Source: Erythrophleum ivorense
Lineage: Eukaryota; Streptophyta; Magnoliopsida; Fabales; Fabaceae
NCBI GenBank assembly: GCA_026724425.1
Contig: JAIUCV010000003.1
Coordinates: 54,763,088-54,827,087 of the forward strand
Reading direction: 5' to 3'
Length of the DNA stretch: 64,000 nt
Under the pieces are notes generated by a model. It had not been told where the DNA came from. It searched no databases and worked only from the letters and a program-made list of their open reading frames with translations. Position numbers and translations under genes: made by a program. Positions 48,601 through 60,390 of this stretch are shown here, one piece after another (within the stretch, counting starts at the first letter, position 1; every line of letters starts with the position of its first letter).

Positions 48601-49650
48601 CGTCGCTACGGCGAGCAACTCCCTAGTTTTTGTATGGAATGCCTGCACTCGCTATAGCTAGGAGCATTTTCGCTATTGCGAGAAGGCATTCTCGCTATAA
48701 CTAGGCCATTTCTTGCTATGGCGAACAGGTGAATTCGCTATAGCCGGGCTGTAGCGAGAAGACTTAGAATTTTCAGCCCTTTGAAAATTTCAGCTTTTTC
48801 TTTTCCTTTTTCTTTCTCCTTCCTTTTCTTTTCTCTTTTCTTTTTCCTGGCTGTTACAGATGACTAGAGGCCTGACTAGTAGTAGTAATGGGTTTTTATT
48901 TCTGGTTTGATTATAATTAGACGTTTCCTAATTATTAGAGGTCTGGCTAGCTATAGTGTGTATTTTTTATTTTGATTATTATTGGACTTGTGCTGATAGC
49001 CGAAGGCTTGATTAGCTTTAATGCAAGTCTTTATTTTTTGTTCTAATTATAATTAGACTTGTGCTGATAGCCACAAGCTTGACTAGCTACAGTGTCTTTT
49101 TATTTTTTATTTTGATTGTTATTAGATTTGTGCTAATGGCCAGAGGCTTAACTACCTTTAGTGTGAGTCTTGATTTTTTTTTAATGTAATTAGACTTGTA
49201 CTGATAGCTGGAGGCCTAACTAGCTATAGTGTGAATCTTTATTTTTAGTTTTGATTGTAACTAAACTTATATTAACGACCAAAGGCCTGAATAGCTATAG
49301 TGTTAGTCTTTATTTTTTATTTTGATTATCACTGAACTTGTGTTGATGACCAGAGGCCTGAATAGTTGTAGTATGCTTTTTTATTTTCATTATCACTAAA
49401 CTTGTATTGACGACCAGAGATCTGACTACCTGTGGTGTGAGTTTTTATTTTTTGTTTTGATTGTCACTATACTTGTGTTAATGGCAAAAGACCTGACTAG
49501 TTGTAGTATAAGTTGTTATTCTGTGTTTGATTGTCATTGGATTTGTGCTTATGGTCAAAGGGCTGACTAGCTGTAATGTGAACCTTGATTTTTGGTTTTG
49601 ACTATCATTGAACTTATGCTGATAGCTAAAGGTCCAACCAGTTGTAGTGT
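45690..49650 (+). repeat. About 70-bp minisatellite in CACTA, split by a solo LTR
   Basis: About sixteen diverged units follow the pattern CTTGTGCTGATGGCCAGAGG, then CCTGACTAGC, TGTAGTGTGAGT and a T-rich spacer. Four whole units lie at 45690-45971 and about twelve at 48859-49650. One unit is cut by the LTR at 45977-48858. The GATGA target duplication lies inside the unit. Confidence 0.9.
45977..48858 (-). mobile_element. Chromovirus-family solo LTR nested in the CACTA minisatellite
   Basis: TGTAACACC at the left, CTGGCTGTTACA at the right, 2882 bp, perfect target duplication GATGA (45972-45976, 48859-48863). CTATAGCGA array at about 48525-48760. Reverse-strand hairpin near 47437-47453. No coding. 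Confidence 0.95.
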
Positions 49651-49974
49651 TAGTCTTCATCTTTTTACTTTGTCACTACAATTGTTTGATCTTCTATTTA
49701 GTGTCTTCTACTTATTTTATTACTTTGTTGCTAGCAATATCATTGCATATTCTTTTCATATACCAAATTGTGTAATTTCAATATTTGATACCTTTGATTA
49801 GGATGGCTTAATATATTTATAGTTTCAAGATACTTAGTCTTTCTTATATGATTACACATCATGTTGATACTTTATGACATAAAATATACTTAAACATGTG
49901 CATACTTTTTACTTCTGGATGAATTGTCACTATTTTTTTATTTTAAAATTTTCTTTCTTTGATTCTATTAACAG

Positions 49975-50437
49975 GCTGATTATTTAAGGCTTAAGAATGC
50001 CAGAACTTCTACTCAGGACTCACCAGGCATAGCATCAAATGATATAGATGATGATGATGATGAAGTTGCCTTATGGTTAGAGACTGTAGGTGGCAAGAAT
50101 AAGAAGGGCGTATCTTTGGAGTAGGATCTGCAGCTCATAATGTTGATACTGTTTGTTCTCGTGGGACCTCTTCTTCCATTAATAACTCAGGACTCCATTC
50201 AGATTTTGAAAAGAAATTACGTAGGAGGATTGCCACAAAGACAGCACCTTTGAGACAGGAGAACTAAGAGCTTAGAGAGCAGAATCAACAAATCTTATCT
50301 ATGTTAGACCAACATTAGCAAACACTTAATAGGCTGCAAGAACTTGAATCATGTTTATCTCGTGCCCTATCAGATCCTGTACTGGAAGAATCAGCAGTTG
50401 AGAAGATAGGCCCTGATGATTGTCCCCTTTTATAGAT
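49975..50437 (+). pseudogene. CACTA transposase C-terminal relic (Transposase_24-like)
   Basis: After a likely acceptor AACAG (49974) the sequence reads QADYLRLKNARTSTQDSP, an Asp run, WLETVGGKNKKG, then in a shifted frame GVGSAAHNVDTVCSRGTSS, LHSDFEKKLRRRIATKTAP, LRQEN, stop, ELREQNQQILSMLDQH, stop, and QTLNRLQELESCLSRALSD, ending near 50437. The G-KNKKG...YG.GS motif followed by a coiled-coil tail matches the C-terminus of plant transposon proteins with the Transposase_24 domain. There are at least one frameshift and two stops. The catalytic part is missing. Confidence 0.75.
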
Positions 50438-50639
50438 GTAATTTTATTTTTTTATGGCCCTTTAAGTTATGTATTTTAAGTTAAAGATTGTTATAATTTG
50501 TTTTATAAACGTTTAACTAAGGATCATTTTAATCTATCTATTATTTTTATTGAATACTATTGTGTTATTTTATTTTATTGGATGGATAGCTCAAATAATA
50601 TTGACGTTGTATTAAAAAAATACAATATAATAAAAAAAT

Positions 50640-51340
50640 TAATAAGCAGCGCATCTATGTCGTTATTCTGTCACTAATTTAGGCCAAATTAGTGTCAAAA
50701 TAATCAGTGACGGATCAGTGATGGAATATTCCGTCACTAATTTGTAACGAATCAATGAAGGAATATTCTGTCGCTAATTGCAGATAAAAAATGTTATCAC
50801 TGATCCGTCACAAATTAGTGACGGAATTTTCCATCACTGATCCGTCACAAATTAGTGATAGAGTTTTCTGTCACTAATCCATCGCTTTAGTGACAGAATA
50901 TTTCATCGTTGATCCATCGCTAATTTGTATGGAATATTTTGTCATTTATCTGTCGCTAATTTGTGACGAATATTCCGTCACTGGTCTGTCGCTAATTAGT
51001 GACAAAAAATTCTGTCACTGGTTTGTCGTTAATTTGGAATAAGTTATACCCACAATCAGCGACAGAATTCGGATCAGCAATGGACTATTCCGTCTCAAAT
51101 TAGCAATGAAAATTTCATTTCTGTTGCTAATTATTTAGTGACGATAAAATTATCGACAGAATTCGGATCAGCAATGGACTATTCCGTCCTAAATTAGCGA
51201 CAGAATTTTCATTTCTGTTGCTAATTATTTAGCGCCGATAAAATTATCAACGGAAATAATCCGTTGCTAACCAATTTGCGACGGAATTATCCATATTTAG
51301 TGACGAAAATTTTTGTCGCTGATTCTTGTTTTTTTTTTTT
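50640..51340. repeat. CACTA right subterminal repeat region
   Basis: About 700 bp dense in TCCGTCAC, GTGACGGAAT and CGTCGCTAAT in both orientations. One unit pair (around 51060-51130 and 51147-51215, with ATTCGGATCAGCAATGGAC) is tandemly duplicated. Confidence 0.9.
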
Positions 51341-51359
51341 TGTAGTGTGATGATATCAA

Positions 51360-51728
51360 CTTGAGGATTAAGAAAATTGAAGGCAAATAGGGTGTTTTGA
51401 ATGAAAATTCTAGTTGAACTTGTTATAAAATTTTTCTATGTCAAGCATAATGATCATTCGTCTTTTTAAGCTTGGATCTTTTCATGTGTTGAATAATTTT
51501 TTAGGTGACTACAATGTTTTTTGCTCCTTCCCAAGAGAAACTTAGTTTGAAAGGAGAAATGATATGTTGGAGATTAATTTTAATGCGCTCTACAAAAATT
51601 TTTGAATTTACTTTGTAGGAGTTACAAAGATCAATGGGTCTAAAATGCTTAACAAAGATGTGGTTCCTATTTTTGGGAGTAGGGCAAATACTAAAGTTAT
51701 CATGACCACACATACACTTAATATCCAA
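51360..51728 (-). pseudogene. L1-type LINE reverse transcriptase fragment, antisense
   Basis: On the minus strand from 51728 it reads CPTPKNRNHIFVKHFRPIDL, then YKVNSKIFVERIKINLQHII, SPF.LSFSWEGAKNIVV and a stop (about 51501). A weaker MLDIEKFY.KFN (catalytic Asp region) follows toward 51400. This is the plant L1 reverse-transcriptase segment known as FRPISLCN...IISP.Q.AF. The fragment is short and carries stops. It abuts the CACTA target duplication, so the CACTA may have inserted beside or into it. Confidence 0.8.
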
Positions 51729-52270
51729 TATTTTTGGTGCACTATAAGTAATTTTTGTTTTCTTTTAAATTAACAACATTTTTTTGAAATCCTTTATATC
51801 TCATAACAAAAATCACTTTATCTTAAGCCAGAAAATTTCTCTAAATTTGCAATAACGTAAACTTTTAGCAAAGCTAAAGAGTTGTTCTACAAGACTTCTT
51901 AGGAGTTGTTTAACCATACTTTTTTTGCACGATGTGTGATAGGAATAAACAAAAAGCTTAACAGAAGCCACCAAAAGTATTCAATTTATTATTTATCTAT
52001 ATAACGCAAGACAACCAAATACTAACTTTATGACTACTATTCTTTTCATTAAATCTATGAAGTTTGAAACTCATCCATCCTGCATAGAGGAAGATTGAAG
52101 AAATGATCTTAAAATCTAGGCTTAAAAAGCATGGCAGGGATAATTATTGGTTTATGATTTTTTTTTTCCAGGGGCACATTTCATTTGCACTCATGTTGTT
52201 GTAGATCAGCCTAGTCATGTTACCAACAAGAAATAAGGAAACAAATTTATAAATAGCGTATTTTTGGTAG
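51729..52270. other. Probable intron before LRR exon, no other feature
   Basis: AT-rich. Ends with the acceptor TTTTTGGTAG of the next LRR exon. It may include eroded LINE sequence at its left edge. Confidence 0.45.
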
Positions 52271-52489
52271 GAGAAATCCCCCCTTCTCTTTTCAACATGC
52301 CTTCTTTGAGAGAGGTCAGCCTTGGCGTCAACCATTTAAACAGTAATCTGCCACAAGAGATGTGCCATCAGCTTCCTTTACTTAAAGCTTTCGATTTATC
52401 TATTAATCAATTTGAGGGAAGCATTCCAAAATTAGTTAGAAATTGCACATCTTTGAAGGGATTGTACTTGGCAAACAACTCATTTACCG
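52271..52489 (+). pseudogene. LRR receptor-like kinase, internal LRR exon
   Basis: Bounded by acceptor TTTTTGGTAG and donor CCG|GTATAC, both phase 1 in Gly codons. It is open throughout: GEIPPSLFNMPSLREVSLG, VNHLNSNLPQEMCHQLPLL, KAFDLSINQFEGSIPKLV, RNCTSLKGLYLANNSFTG. That is three LRRs. It is the only piece of the gene whose reading frame and both splice sites look undamaged. Same strand and correct order relative to the N-terminal pieces 40 kb upstream. It could belong to the same gene or to a second paralog. Confidence 0.88.
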
Positions 52490-52505
52490 GTATACTAGTC
52501 CATCC

Positions 52506-52579
<74 letters not shown>

Positions 52580-55230
52580 ATCCTCTTCACATGTTTAGTT
52601 AATTTCATTCAAACATGCAAATATGGAAAGAAACAATAGTAAACATCAAAATTTAATTTTCAAACACTTAATTCTTAACCTACTTCTAATAAACTAAATA
52701 AATGAGGACAAGGTCTTATACTGTTGTATTTATTATGCTATTAGAATTTGAGACATGGACTACTTGCGCATATCAATGTATATTTGGCACTTTATTTAGT
52801 GTTCTCTAAAGGTCAAATACTAGTAAGTTAGCTCAAAAGGTAGTCAAGTGCTTATTAGTACATATGTGATACATACTTGCCAGAGTACATGGGAAACGTT
52901 CAATTTTCAAAAACAGTGCTTGCTCTATTTTGGTTACCAAAAATGAAGTTAAAGATTCAAATTAACAAAATATTTCTATACAGTAATGTCAATGAAAGTA
53001 AAGGATCCAAATAGGTACACTATGTACTAATATTTAGTAGCATTCTTACAATGGTAGTTATATTCTAGTTGTTGATATTTTATTCAAGTGCTAGTTGCGG
53101 GTGTTATATATTTTAGTAAAATATTTAAGTTTGACAATTTGTAATCAACCAAACAAAAGATAACAATGATATTTGGTTTCAACTATAATATGTATCTTAA
53201 ATATATCTAATCAACATAAAAATAAATATAATTTAAAATATAAATATATTTCAATACAAAATATGTAACATTAAAATAAAATTTTAACAAATATATTTCT
53301 TAGTAACTTACATTAAAAATAGAAAAAAAATTATATTGTTGAGGGTATATTTGTTAAAATATATTTAGTTGTAGCTTATCTTAGAAAGTTTGTGTAATTC
53401 TTTTATTATAAGAAAAGACTTTTTATTATAATGTGTGTGCTCACGCATGCGTGCATATAATATATATATATATATATATGAGTAAATTTGGTATATGCTA
53501 AAATTAATATTAAAAGTTATACTCATAACTCACATTGTATAAGTTTTATTTATAACTTGTACATTGTAACATATGACATAAATTATTAAAAAGATGCAGT
53601 TGTGATATCAGCAAATGGGCACATATCCCTTCAAGGGTGAGTATTATTATTGAAGATCAAATGGGAAGTTGCTTTTGGATATTTTTGAATCGTCAAAGAT
53701 CATATATTAAGCCAAAATTCTTGCTCAAATGTATATATAATATTTCATAAAATCTTAACAATGGACATGCTCGTATAGATTGATGCCAAGCATCCTTAAA
53801 ACATGAATAGCTGATTCACTTCAACATTGAAATTAGAAGTTGCTAACAACTTGTTTGTTAGTTTTCTTATATTTTTCTTATAAAGAAGAGTTACATTGAA
53901 AAATAGAGAGAGAAAATTAGGAAAAATAATAAAAACGTCAAACAAATGATATTGTTGAAAGATTCAAATAGAGTTAATGTATACATAAAATTGATGTAAA
54001 CTTTGTTTATTCTTAAAAAAAATGATATAATCTCCGTCTATTATTTTCTTATAATTACACAGATTTTTACCCAATATAATAACTATAGTACCAGTAACTA
54101 TTTTTAGTCGACAATGAATCTTTAAATTCTTATTATCTCTTGATAAGGTAACTTTTTTTCTTAACCCATAATTTTATTTTAAAATGCTTAATAACTTCTA
54201 ATAGAGCAAAAGAAATCTTGGCTAGAATCACCATTAAGGAATTTGTGGCTAATATTTTTTCGGGAAGTAAAGTTAGCATGAAATTATGCTACATTCAACA
54301 CTTTAGCTCTAGCTTTATCATATTAATGTCTTTTTTTTTTTTCTGGTAGCAATCATATTAATGTCTTTATTTAATTTATCTTCTCTAGTTGGCACATCGC
54401 AGACATTACCACACATAGATGTACTATTACAAAAAAGAATTATTTCATTTTAATTATTCTTCATATAATACTTAAATAGTTTACCGTCCTAAAATCATAA
54501 AATACCTATTTCTTTAATTTTATTATAATAAAAATTTAATCTAAATCTTGGGTCTAACAATTTTGAAATGTAAACACCATTTTTATAAAATAAAAATTTG
54601 CAAATATTATTTTTTGGTGTAAAATACAAAGACTAAAAATATATTCTAAGTTCACACGAAATCTTTATAATAAAAGTAAAGAAGATGCTTATATATATAT
54701 ATATATATATATATTATTTAACAATATCAAGGCCTTTCTTTTTTTTGACATTTCTCACTAAAAGTTAAATATCTCTTCGATTGAGTCCATTCCTCCTTTG
54801 TTGATGCAATTATGCTTGCCAAAATTGTAACCCACGCTTTGCATTTGTCTTCAATTGAGTGTTTCTCCTCTATTTAACAATAGATAAGAAGTATCCATTG
54901 AATTGATATCAAATGTAACTTCTTGTAGAAGAGATTTATGTAGTAATACTTCTAACATAATCCCATGTATTTAGTAGAAGGATACTAATTTGATGGATTA
55001 ATAGAATTTGTTTTCTCTTCCTTTCTAATATTTATGTATGGACTAATTAGCATAACAAAAATATGAAAATTTTTGGAATTCATAAGAATTTGTAGTTTGT
55101 TGTAAAATAAATTTATGCATTCAGATATTAGATACGTACATATGTATATTGTATACAATGAATATTACCTCTTTTTTCTTCTCTTTACTAGTTCATTCCT
55201 TTACAAAGATGTTATTATCCATAAGCTCTT
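52490..55230 (+). other. Large intron of LRR-RLK with microsatellites
   Basis: About 2.7 kb, AT-rich, no coding. Contains (TA)n-(TG)n at 52507-52577 just 18 bp after the donor, and TA repeats at 53459-53479 and 54691-54713. It ends near an acceptor-like TTTCCAAG (about 55242). Confidence 0.6.
52507..52577. repeat. (TA)n(TG)n microsatellite near a splice donor
   Basis: A compound repeat: a short TA run, then about 58 bp of TG. Confidence 0.97.
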
Positions 55231-56669
55231 GTGTTTCCAAGTTTTATACCCAAGAACATGGGCAATCTTGGTAAACTTGAGGATTTATCTTTGGGATTTA
55301 ACTATTTGAGCAAACCTATTTCTTCTAATATTTTCAACATTTCAACATTAAGATACTTGTACCTTGGAGTTAATTCCTTCCCTGGCCTTCTCCCATCAAA
55401 TATAGGAAGTGGCGTTCCTAACTTGAAGGGATTGTATTTATGGCACAATGAACTTATAGGAAAACTCCCCAAGAGCATATCTAATGCTTCTACTCTTGTT
55501 TATTTATTACTAGGGTTGAATAAATTTAGTGGAGTTCTACCCAGTGCACTTGGAAACTTAACCAACTTGATCGATTTAAGATTAGAAGGGAATGATTTGA
55601 ATTGGCTTGTTCCTACAACAATTAACAAATTGCAAGGTCTTCAATGTTTGGATCTTAGTAATAATAAATTGCAAGGCTCCATCATAGATGAATTTTGCCA
55701 AATCAAAAGTTTGAGTGTGTTGTATCTAGTCTGCAACATGTTTTTAGGAATGGTTCCAAGGTGCCTCCAGAACCTTACTTCTTTGTGAAAGTTGAACTTG
55801 GACTCTAACAAATTGATTTCTTTATATACCCTCATCACTTTGGAGTCTCAAAGATATCATGGAGATAGACTTATCCTCCAATGCATTGAGTGGAACAATT
55901 CCACTTGAGATTTCTAACTTGAGAGCACTTATAGTATTGAACTTGTTAGGAAATCAAATTTCAAGAAACATTCCTACAACTATTGGTGGCTTGCAAACTT
56001 TGCTAAACCTATCTTTGGCATATCATAAATTACAAGGGCCTATTCCTAAATCACTTAGTAGTATGATAAGCATGGAGTTCTTGGATCTTTCTTAAAATTA
56101 TTTGTCTAGTATGATTCCAAAGTCCTTAGAGTCACTTGTCCATCTTCAATACATTAATATTTCCTAAAATTTACTGCATGGAGAAATTCCAAATGGTGGG
56201 CCTTTTCAAAATTTTACGGCTAAATCTTTTATAATGAATAAAGATCTTTGTGGGAAGTCCAAGCTACAAGTCTAGCCATGTAGAAAAGGAAACAAGCAGA
56301 AGTAAACTAAAGAGATGCTTTTGATCAAATGCTCATTGCCTATCATGTTGGTAGTCATTTTGTTTATTTCATGGAAAGTCTTTCTAAAGTGTAAAAGAGA
56401 GTATGTTAGTGATTCAACTAACAAGGATTTATTAAATTTAAAGACGCCAATTAGGATATCCTACTATGAGCTTCTACAAGGAACAAATGGATTCCACAAG
56501 AGCAATTTTCTTGGTAGGGCAATTTTGGATCAGTATACAAAGGAATTCTTTCAAGTGGAAAGATTGTTGCCATTAAAATATTTAACTTAGACTTGGAAAA
56601 AGCACAAAGGAGTTTTGAAATTGAATGTGCTACCTTATGCAATTTACGTCACCGCAATCTAATTAAGAT
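55231..56669 (+). pseudogene. LRR receptor-like kinase, LRRs, transmembrane segment and kinase start
   Basis: This is the large 3' exon. 55246-55785 encodes about eight LRRs (IPKNMGNLGKLEDLSLGFN through VPRCLQNLTSL). A TGA at 55786-55788 and a shift near 55830 follow; the frame resumes at 55859 (MEIDLSSNALSGTIPLEISN) to a stop at 56093. After two more stops come the LRR C-cap (FQNFTAKSF) and a transmembrane helix (about 56325-56380, LPIMLVVILFISW, then basic residues). The juxtamembrane motif RISYYELLQGTNGF.KSNFLG leads into the kinase. The Gly-rich loop is frameshifted near 56515. The sequence ends at LRHRNLIKI, the start of the kinase N-lobe, where an LTR begins at 56670. The kinase active site is not in the window. 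Confidence 0.9.
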
Positions 56670-59600
56670 TGTAATACCATAATTAACTATCTCATCTCAT
56701 AGTATTTATAAGCTCACTTCCTTGGGTTTCATAGATTTCTTAAAGAAAGCTATTAAACTAATCAATTTAATTGCATTGTGTCGTGCACAAACTTTTCGTT
56801 TCATGTCCCGTGGATCATATGGAGTCATCCATCTTATTCTCATATTTAATTACATGAATAAAACTCCAAACCATCTCAAGAAATGGCCAAAAACTCGAAC
56901 TCATGAACCATTTACACAAAACTCCATGTGCAACCTTGGGTTCATGGTCCAACTTTTTGTCATGAACTTTGAAACATCATATCTAATTCTAGAAAAATCA
57001 AAATCAAGCACACTATACCATTTTTGAAAGCTCTGGATGTCTACCACATGATAAAAATAATCTCAGGTCATGAAACATTATTTGGAAAACATTTGACATC
57101 CAAAAAGCACCCAAGGTTTTAGCTGTTTGGGCTAATATCACAGGTTCCTGTCATAAACTTTAGAAATTTATAACTAATTTTAGAAAAACCTAAATCACAC
57201 ATATTTAGTCATTTTGAGAAGCTACAGATGTTAACGAAAAATATCTCTAGACCACTTCAAGTTCATTTAGGAACTAAATTATGATAGAACAATATTAGGG
57301 GTCAACTGATGCTACTGATACTAATACTAAATTTTAAAAATTCATAACTCTTTGCTCAGACCTTCAAATGAGATGATCTTAGAGCTGTAGAAAGTTTATG
57401 ATCTCTAGTTTATATCTCTAAAACTTCACAAGAATTGGATATGATTTGGCCCTTAGATGAGACAAAGAACAAAACTGACCATGTAACCTTGACAGCACAG
57501 CAAAAAAATCCCAACTTTAAAAATTTATAATTAATTCTGTAGAGCTCTAATTTTTTTAAACTTTAGCTTCCTAAAAAACTCTCAATGAGCTTTACATGTC
57601 TACCAAATTTCATGAGAAAATTCATCCATTTGGTCAAATTGTGCTATAAGGTTATAATTTCGTCATTTTTGTGCTTTTTAATGATATCAAAGGGTCCATA
57701 TTTGCTTCCAAGACTACCATGGCCACATGAGCATATGGGAATGTACCAAAATAACTTAGGAAACCTATCTCAAAGGTGTATAAACCCAAATGTCACAAAC
57801 TCACTCTTTAACCCTAAGCCATACACAAGGATACATACATTCCACATGGCCATCAAATGTCCAAGAATTGCATTTACATTCATTTGGCACCAAGTCTCAC
57901 ACATACATCAAATATTTGGGTATTTACATATGTTTAAATGATTATACAAAATTTCCCACATGGAATTACATCATATGCCATACATATGGCAATAACATGA
58001 ACAAATTACACACTTTGTTGTCGATCTTTCATTTCCCCACTTGTTGGCTTCCATTACTTTGCTCATTTACTCCACCTATCATATTAAGACATTGGAGAGA
58101 ATAGAATGAGATTCAAAGAATCCCAATGGCTCATCTCCCTTCCATTCATACATAAAGAATACAATCTAAGTCTAAGAAATTCATGCATGGATATCTTAGA
58201 ACATGTAATCATTCATGGAATATTTCTAGCATTCAAGAAGTCATAAAATGCACATATAAGTTTGCCAAGCAACTGGTTTAGCCTCACCCATCCTCTCTAT
58301 GATCTTGGACTTGCCTCAACCACTTTATTAAGAGGTTTTATACTAAATCTCACTATTGGAAGACTCTTAGATTTGTCTCAACCATTCTTGAGGGTTCTTG
58401 GCTTATCTTCACCATAGCTAGAGGGTTCTTGGCTTTACCACACTCAAGCAAACCAAATCAAACATACTAAATATCATTTGAAAACATAATATAACATCAT
58501 GGTACCATGGCATAAAGACACATGCTACATCGCTTTTCATGGCTCAAAACACATATACACATATTCAAGGACAAGATAAACATTCATTCATGCATGAGAG
58601 AAAAGAGAGAGAGCTACCTTCGTCACACAAGCACACTTTTCCTCTTGAATTTGTTTCCTCTCCCATGACCACGCACTCACAAGAAGGTGAGATAGGTTTC
58701 CTTTGGCCTAGACACACAATATGGGAGCTAATTATACTCTTGAACCCAATTTTAAAGCTATACATTCATTAGAAAGATTAGGTAATTCATATGGCTTTTT
58801 TATAGTTCTATAATACACTTAATGAAGCAACCTTATAAAAATATTATCTTAGCTCCATTCTCTTTATTCATTTATGATTCTTGGCTCCTTTTAAGTCTCT
58901 TGGAGTCATCATATAATTAATTCAAGGAGCTTAACTAGGTGTTACTTCTTTAAGCTATAATATAGAACCTATGAGACCATTTCACTATCTATGAATTCTA
59001 AAATTTTACCAAGACTTCCTCTCATACTCTCCCATCATATATGACACAAAACCAAGCTTGGATGAATTTAAAACTATCCCTAGGTGTTGGTTCTGCCCTA
59101 GGCTAAAACAAGCTTCAAGAATGAGAATCAATGAGCTTTCTTTGTTTCTTTGATGGGAGATGCATGTGAGAAGGTCTCTAGTGATCTTAGGAGCTCATAC
59201 ATACACTCACATAGGCTAGGGAAGCCTTGAATCAACACAAATTCTAACCTATGTCTTTGAATCCCTAGCTTCCATATCTTGCATTCTAATGTATTTTAAT
59301 TGATTCTACTTGTATATTCTTGTTTCTCATGTTGAATACCCTTGTCTCTACCGTGTTTTGGCTTGAATTCCTTCCCCTATCTAGTTTCTCTCTCTAGACC
59401 TAATATGAAAGCCATTTGAATTCAAAGAAAAACAAGTTTTTCTATTACATAACATACCTCATTTGAAAGCTTACTAAATGGTGATTCTTTTGCTCTATTT
59501 GGTTGCTCTAAACCTCTACTTTTTCTCATGAGGTCAGCCACCAAAATCATCCTTTCGTGAAGTTGAAACCACCATTAGAAAGAGCATGAAAAGTAAAGCA

Positions 59601-59980
59601 AGATTACTAACTACCATAACATGAGATTTTGCATATATGCTTACCTATTTAGCTTCCTTTCCTTTCTCTCTCCTCCCTCCATTCATCATGCCATAGCTAT
59701 TAGTTTTAAATAGAAAACAAGTTGACAAAATCAGAAGGAGAAGGTGCGGTTGACGTAAAGAAATGTGGGGGGATATTTTTGACTTCTTTCAAAATTACCA
59801 TTCTTGACACTACACTTTGACTATGCCGTTTAAGCTCATTTTAAATCATTTTTTTGAACTGCCTTTTTATCATAGAATGTAGGTCTTCTAATTCATAAAA
59901 TGTCTTTTGAATCATTTAAATCAAAGCTAAAACCTTCTCAAATGAATCAGTCAAAGTTTGGGTCAATTGACAACAGAAAA
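56670..59980 (-). mobile_element. Chromovirus-family LTR, diverged, U3 end missing
   Basis: Starts TGTAATACC directly inside the kinase exon, with AAGAT as candidate left target site (56665-56669). It shares family blocks in reverse: near-hairpin GAGATTCAAAGAATCCC (58109-58125), the CTCACC/GAGAC short-repeat zone (58279-58440), the splice-donor zone and the A/T-rich tail. No CTATAGCGA array and no TGTTACA end can be found before gypsy coding begins near 60018. The right edge is therefore a broken or rearranged junction somewhere in 59700-60018. The end coordinate is approximate. Confidence 0.7.
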
Positions 59981-60017
59981 CATATACTGGAAGGGTTTTA
60001 ATTGTCTTGAGATTTTC

Positions 60018-60390
60018 CATGGTATTCAGGGTATTGATTTGATTGTTGATATGAACTAGTTGGCCACGAATAATGCGGTACTTGATTGTGAACACCGAAC
60101 CATTTCCCTACCTGCTTGTGGGACCATACCTAGGGTAGTAGCTGAGTTATCCTTTATGACTACTGCCTAAGTTGAGAGGCATTTATAGCATGGATGTCAA
60201 GGGTTTCTAGTCTTTTTCTCTATATAGGTTGAGGTAGAGGAAGGGATAGAGGAGATCCTAGTGGTTAGGAAATTCTCAAAGGTTCTCCCTAAAGATTTTG
60301 ACTTTAGTAGTCTATGCCCTGAGAGAGAGCTAAAGTTTCTTATAGACATAGTTCCTGGGGTTAGACCGGTGTCCAAGGCTCCTTAAAGAT
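60018..60390 (+). pseudogene. Gypsy protease end and linker relic
   Basis: Reads GIDLIVDMN, stop, LATNNAVLDCEHRTISLP, which is the D.ILGMDWL motif after the protease active site. The linker EEILVVRKFSKVLPKDFD and CPERELKFLIDIVPGVRPVS leads to the reverse transcriptase. Stops lie near 60057, 60170, 60190 and 60384. The protease active-site Asp is upstream of the truncation. Confidence 0.82.

Larger units (their letters stand above)
38024..51347 (+). mobile_element. CACTA (En/Spm-type) DNA transposon with two nested solo LTRs
   Basis: The left end is CACTACAAAAAAAA and the right end TTTTTTTTGTAGTG. They form inverted repeats of about 14 bp. The 3-bp target duplication is TGA (38021-38023, 51348-51350). 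Subterminal repeats with the unit TCCGTCAC or GTGACGGAAT fill 38038-38340 and 50640-51340. The total is 13,324 bp, or about 7.4 kb without the nested LTRs (39982-43001, 45977-48858). The only coding relic is a transposase C-terminus near 49975-50437, so it looks non-autonomous. The strand is set by that relic. Confidence 0.93.
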
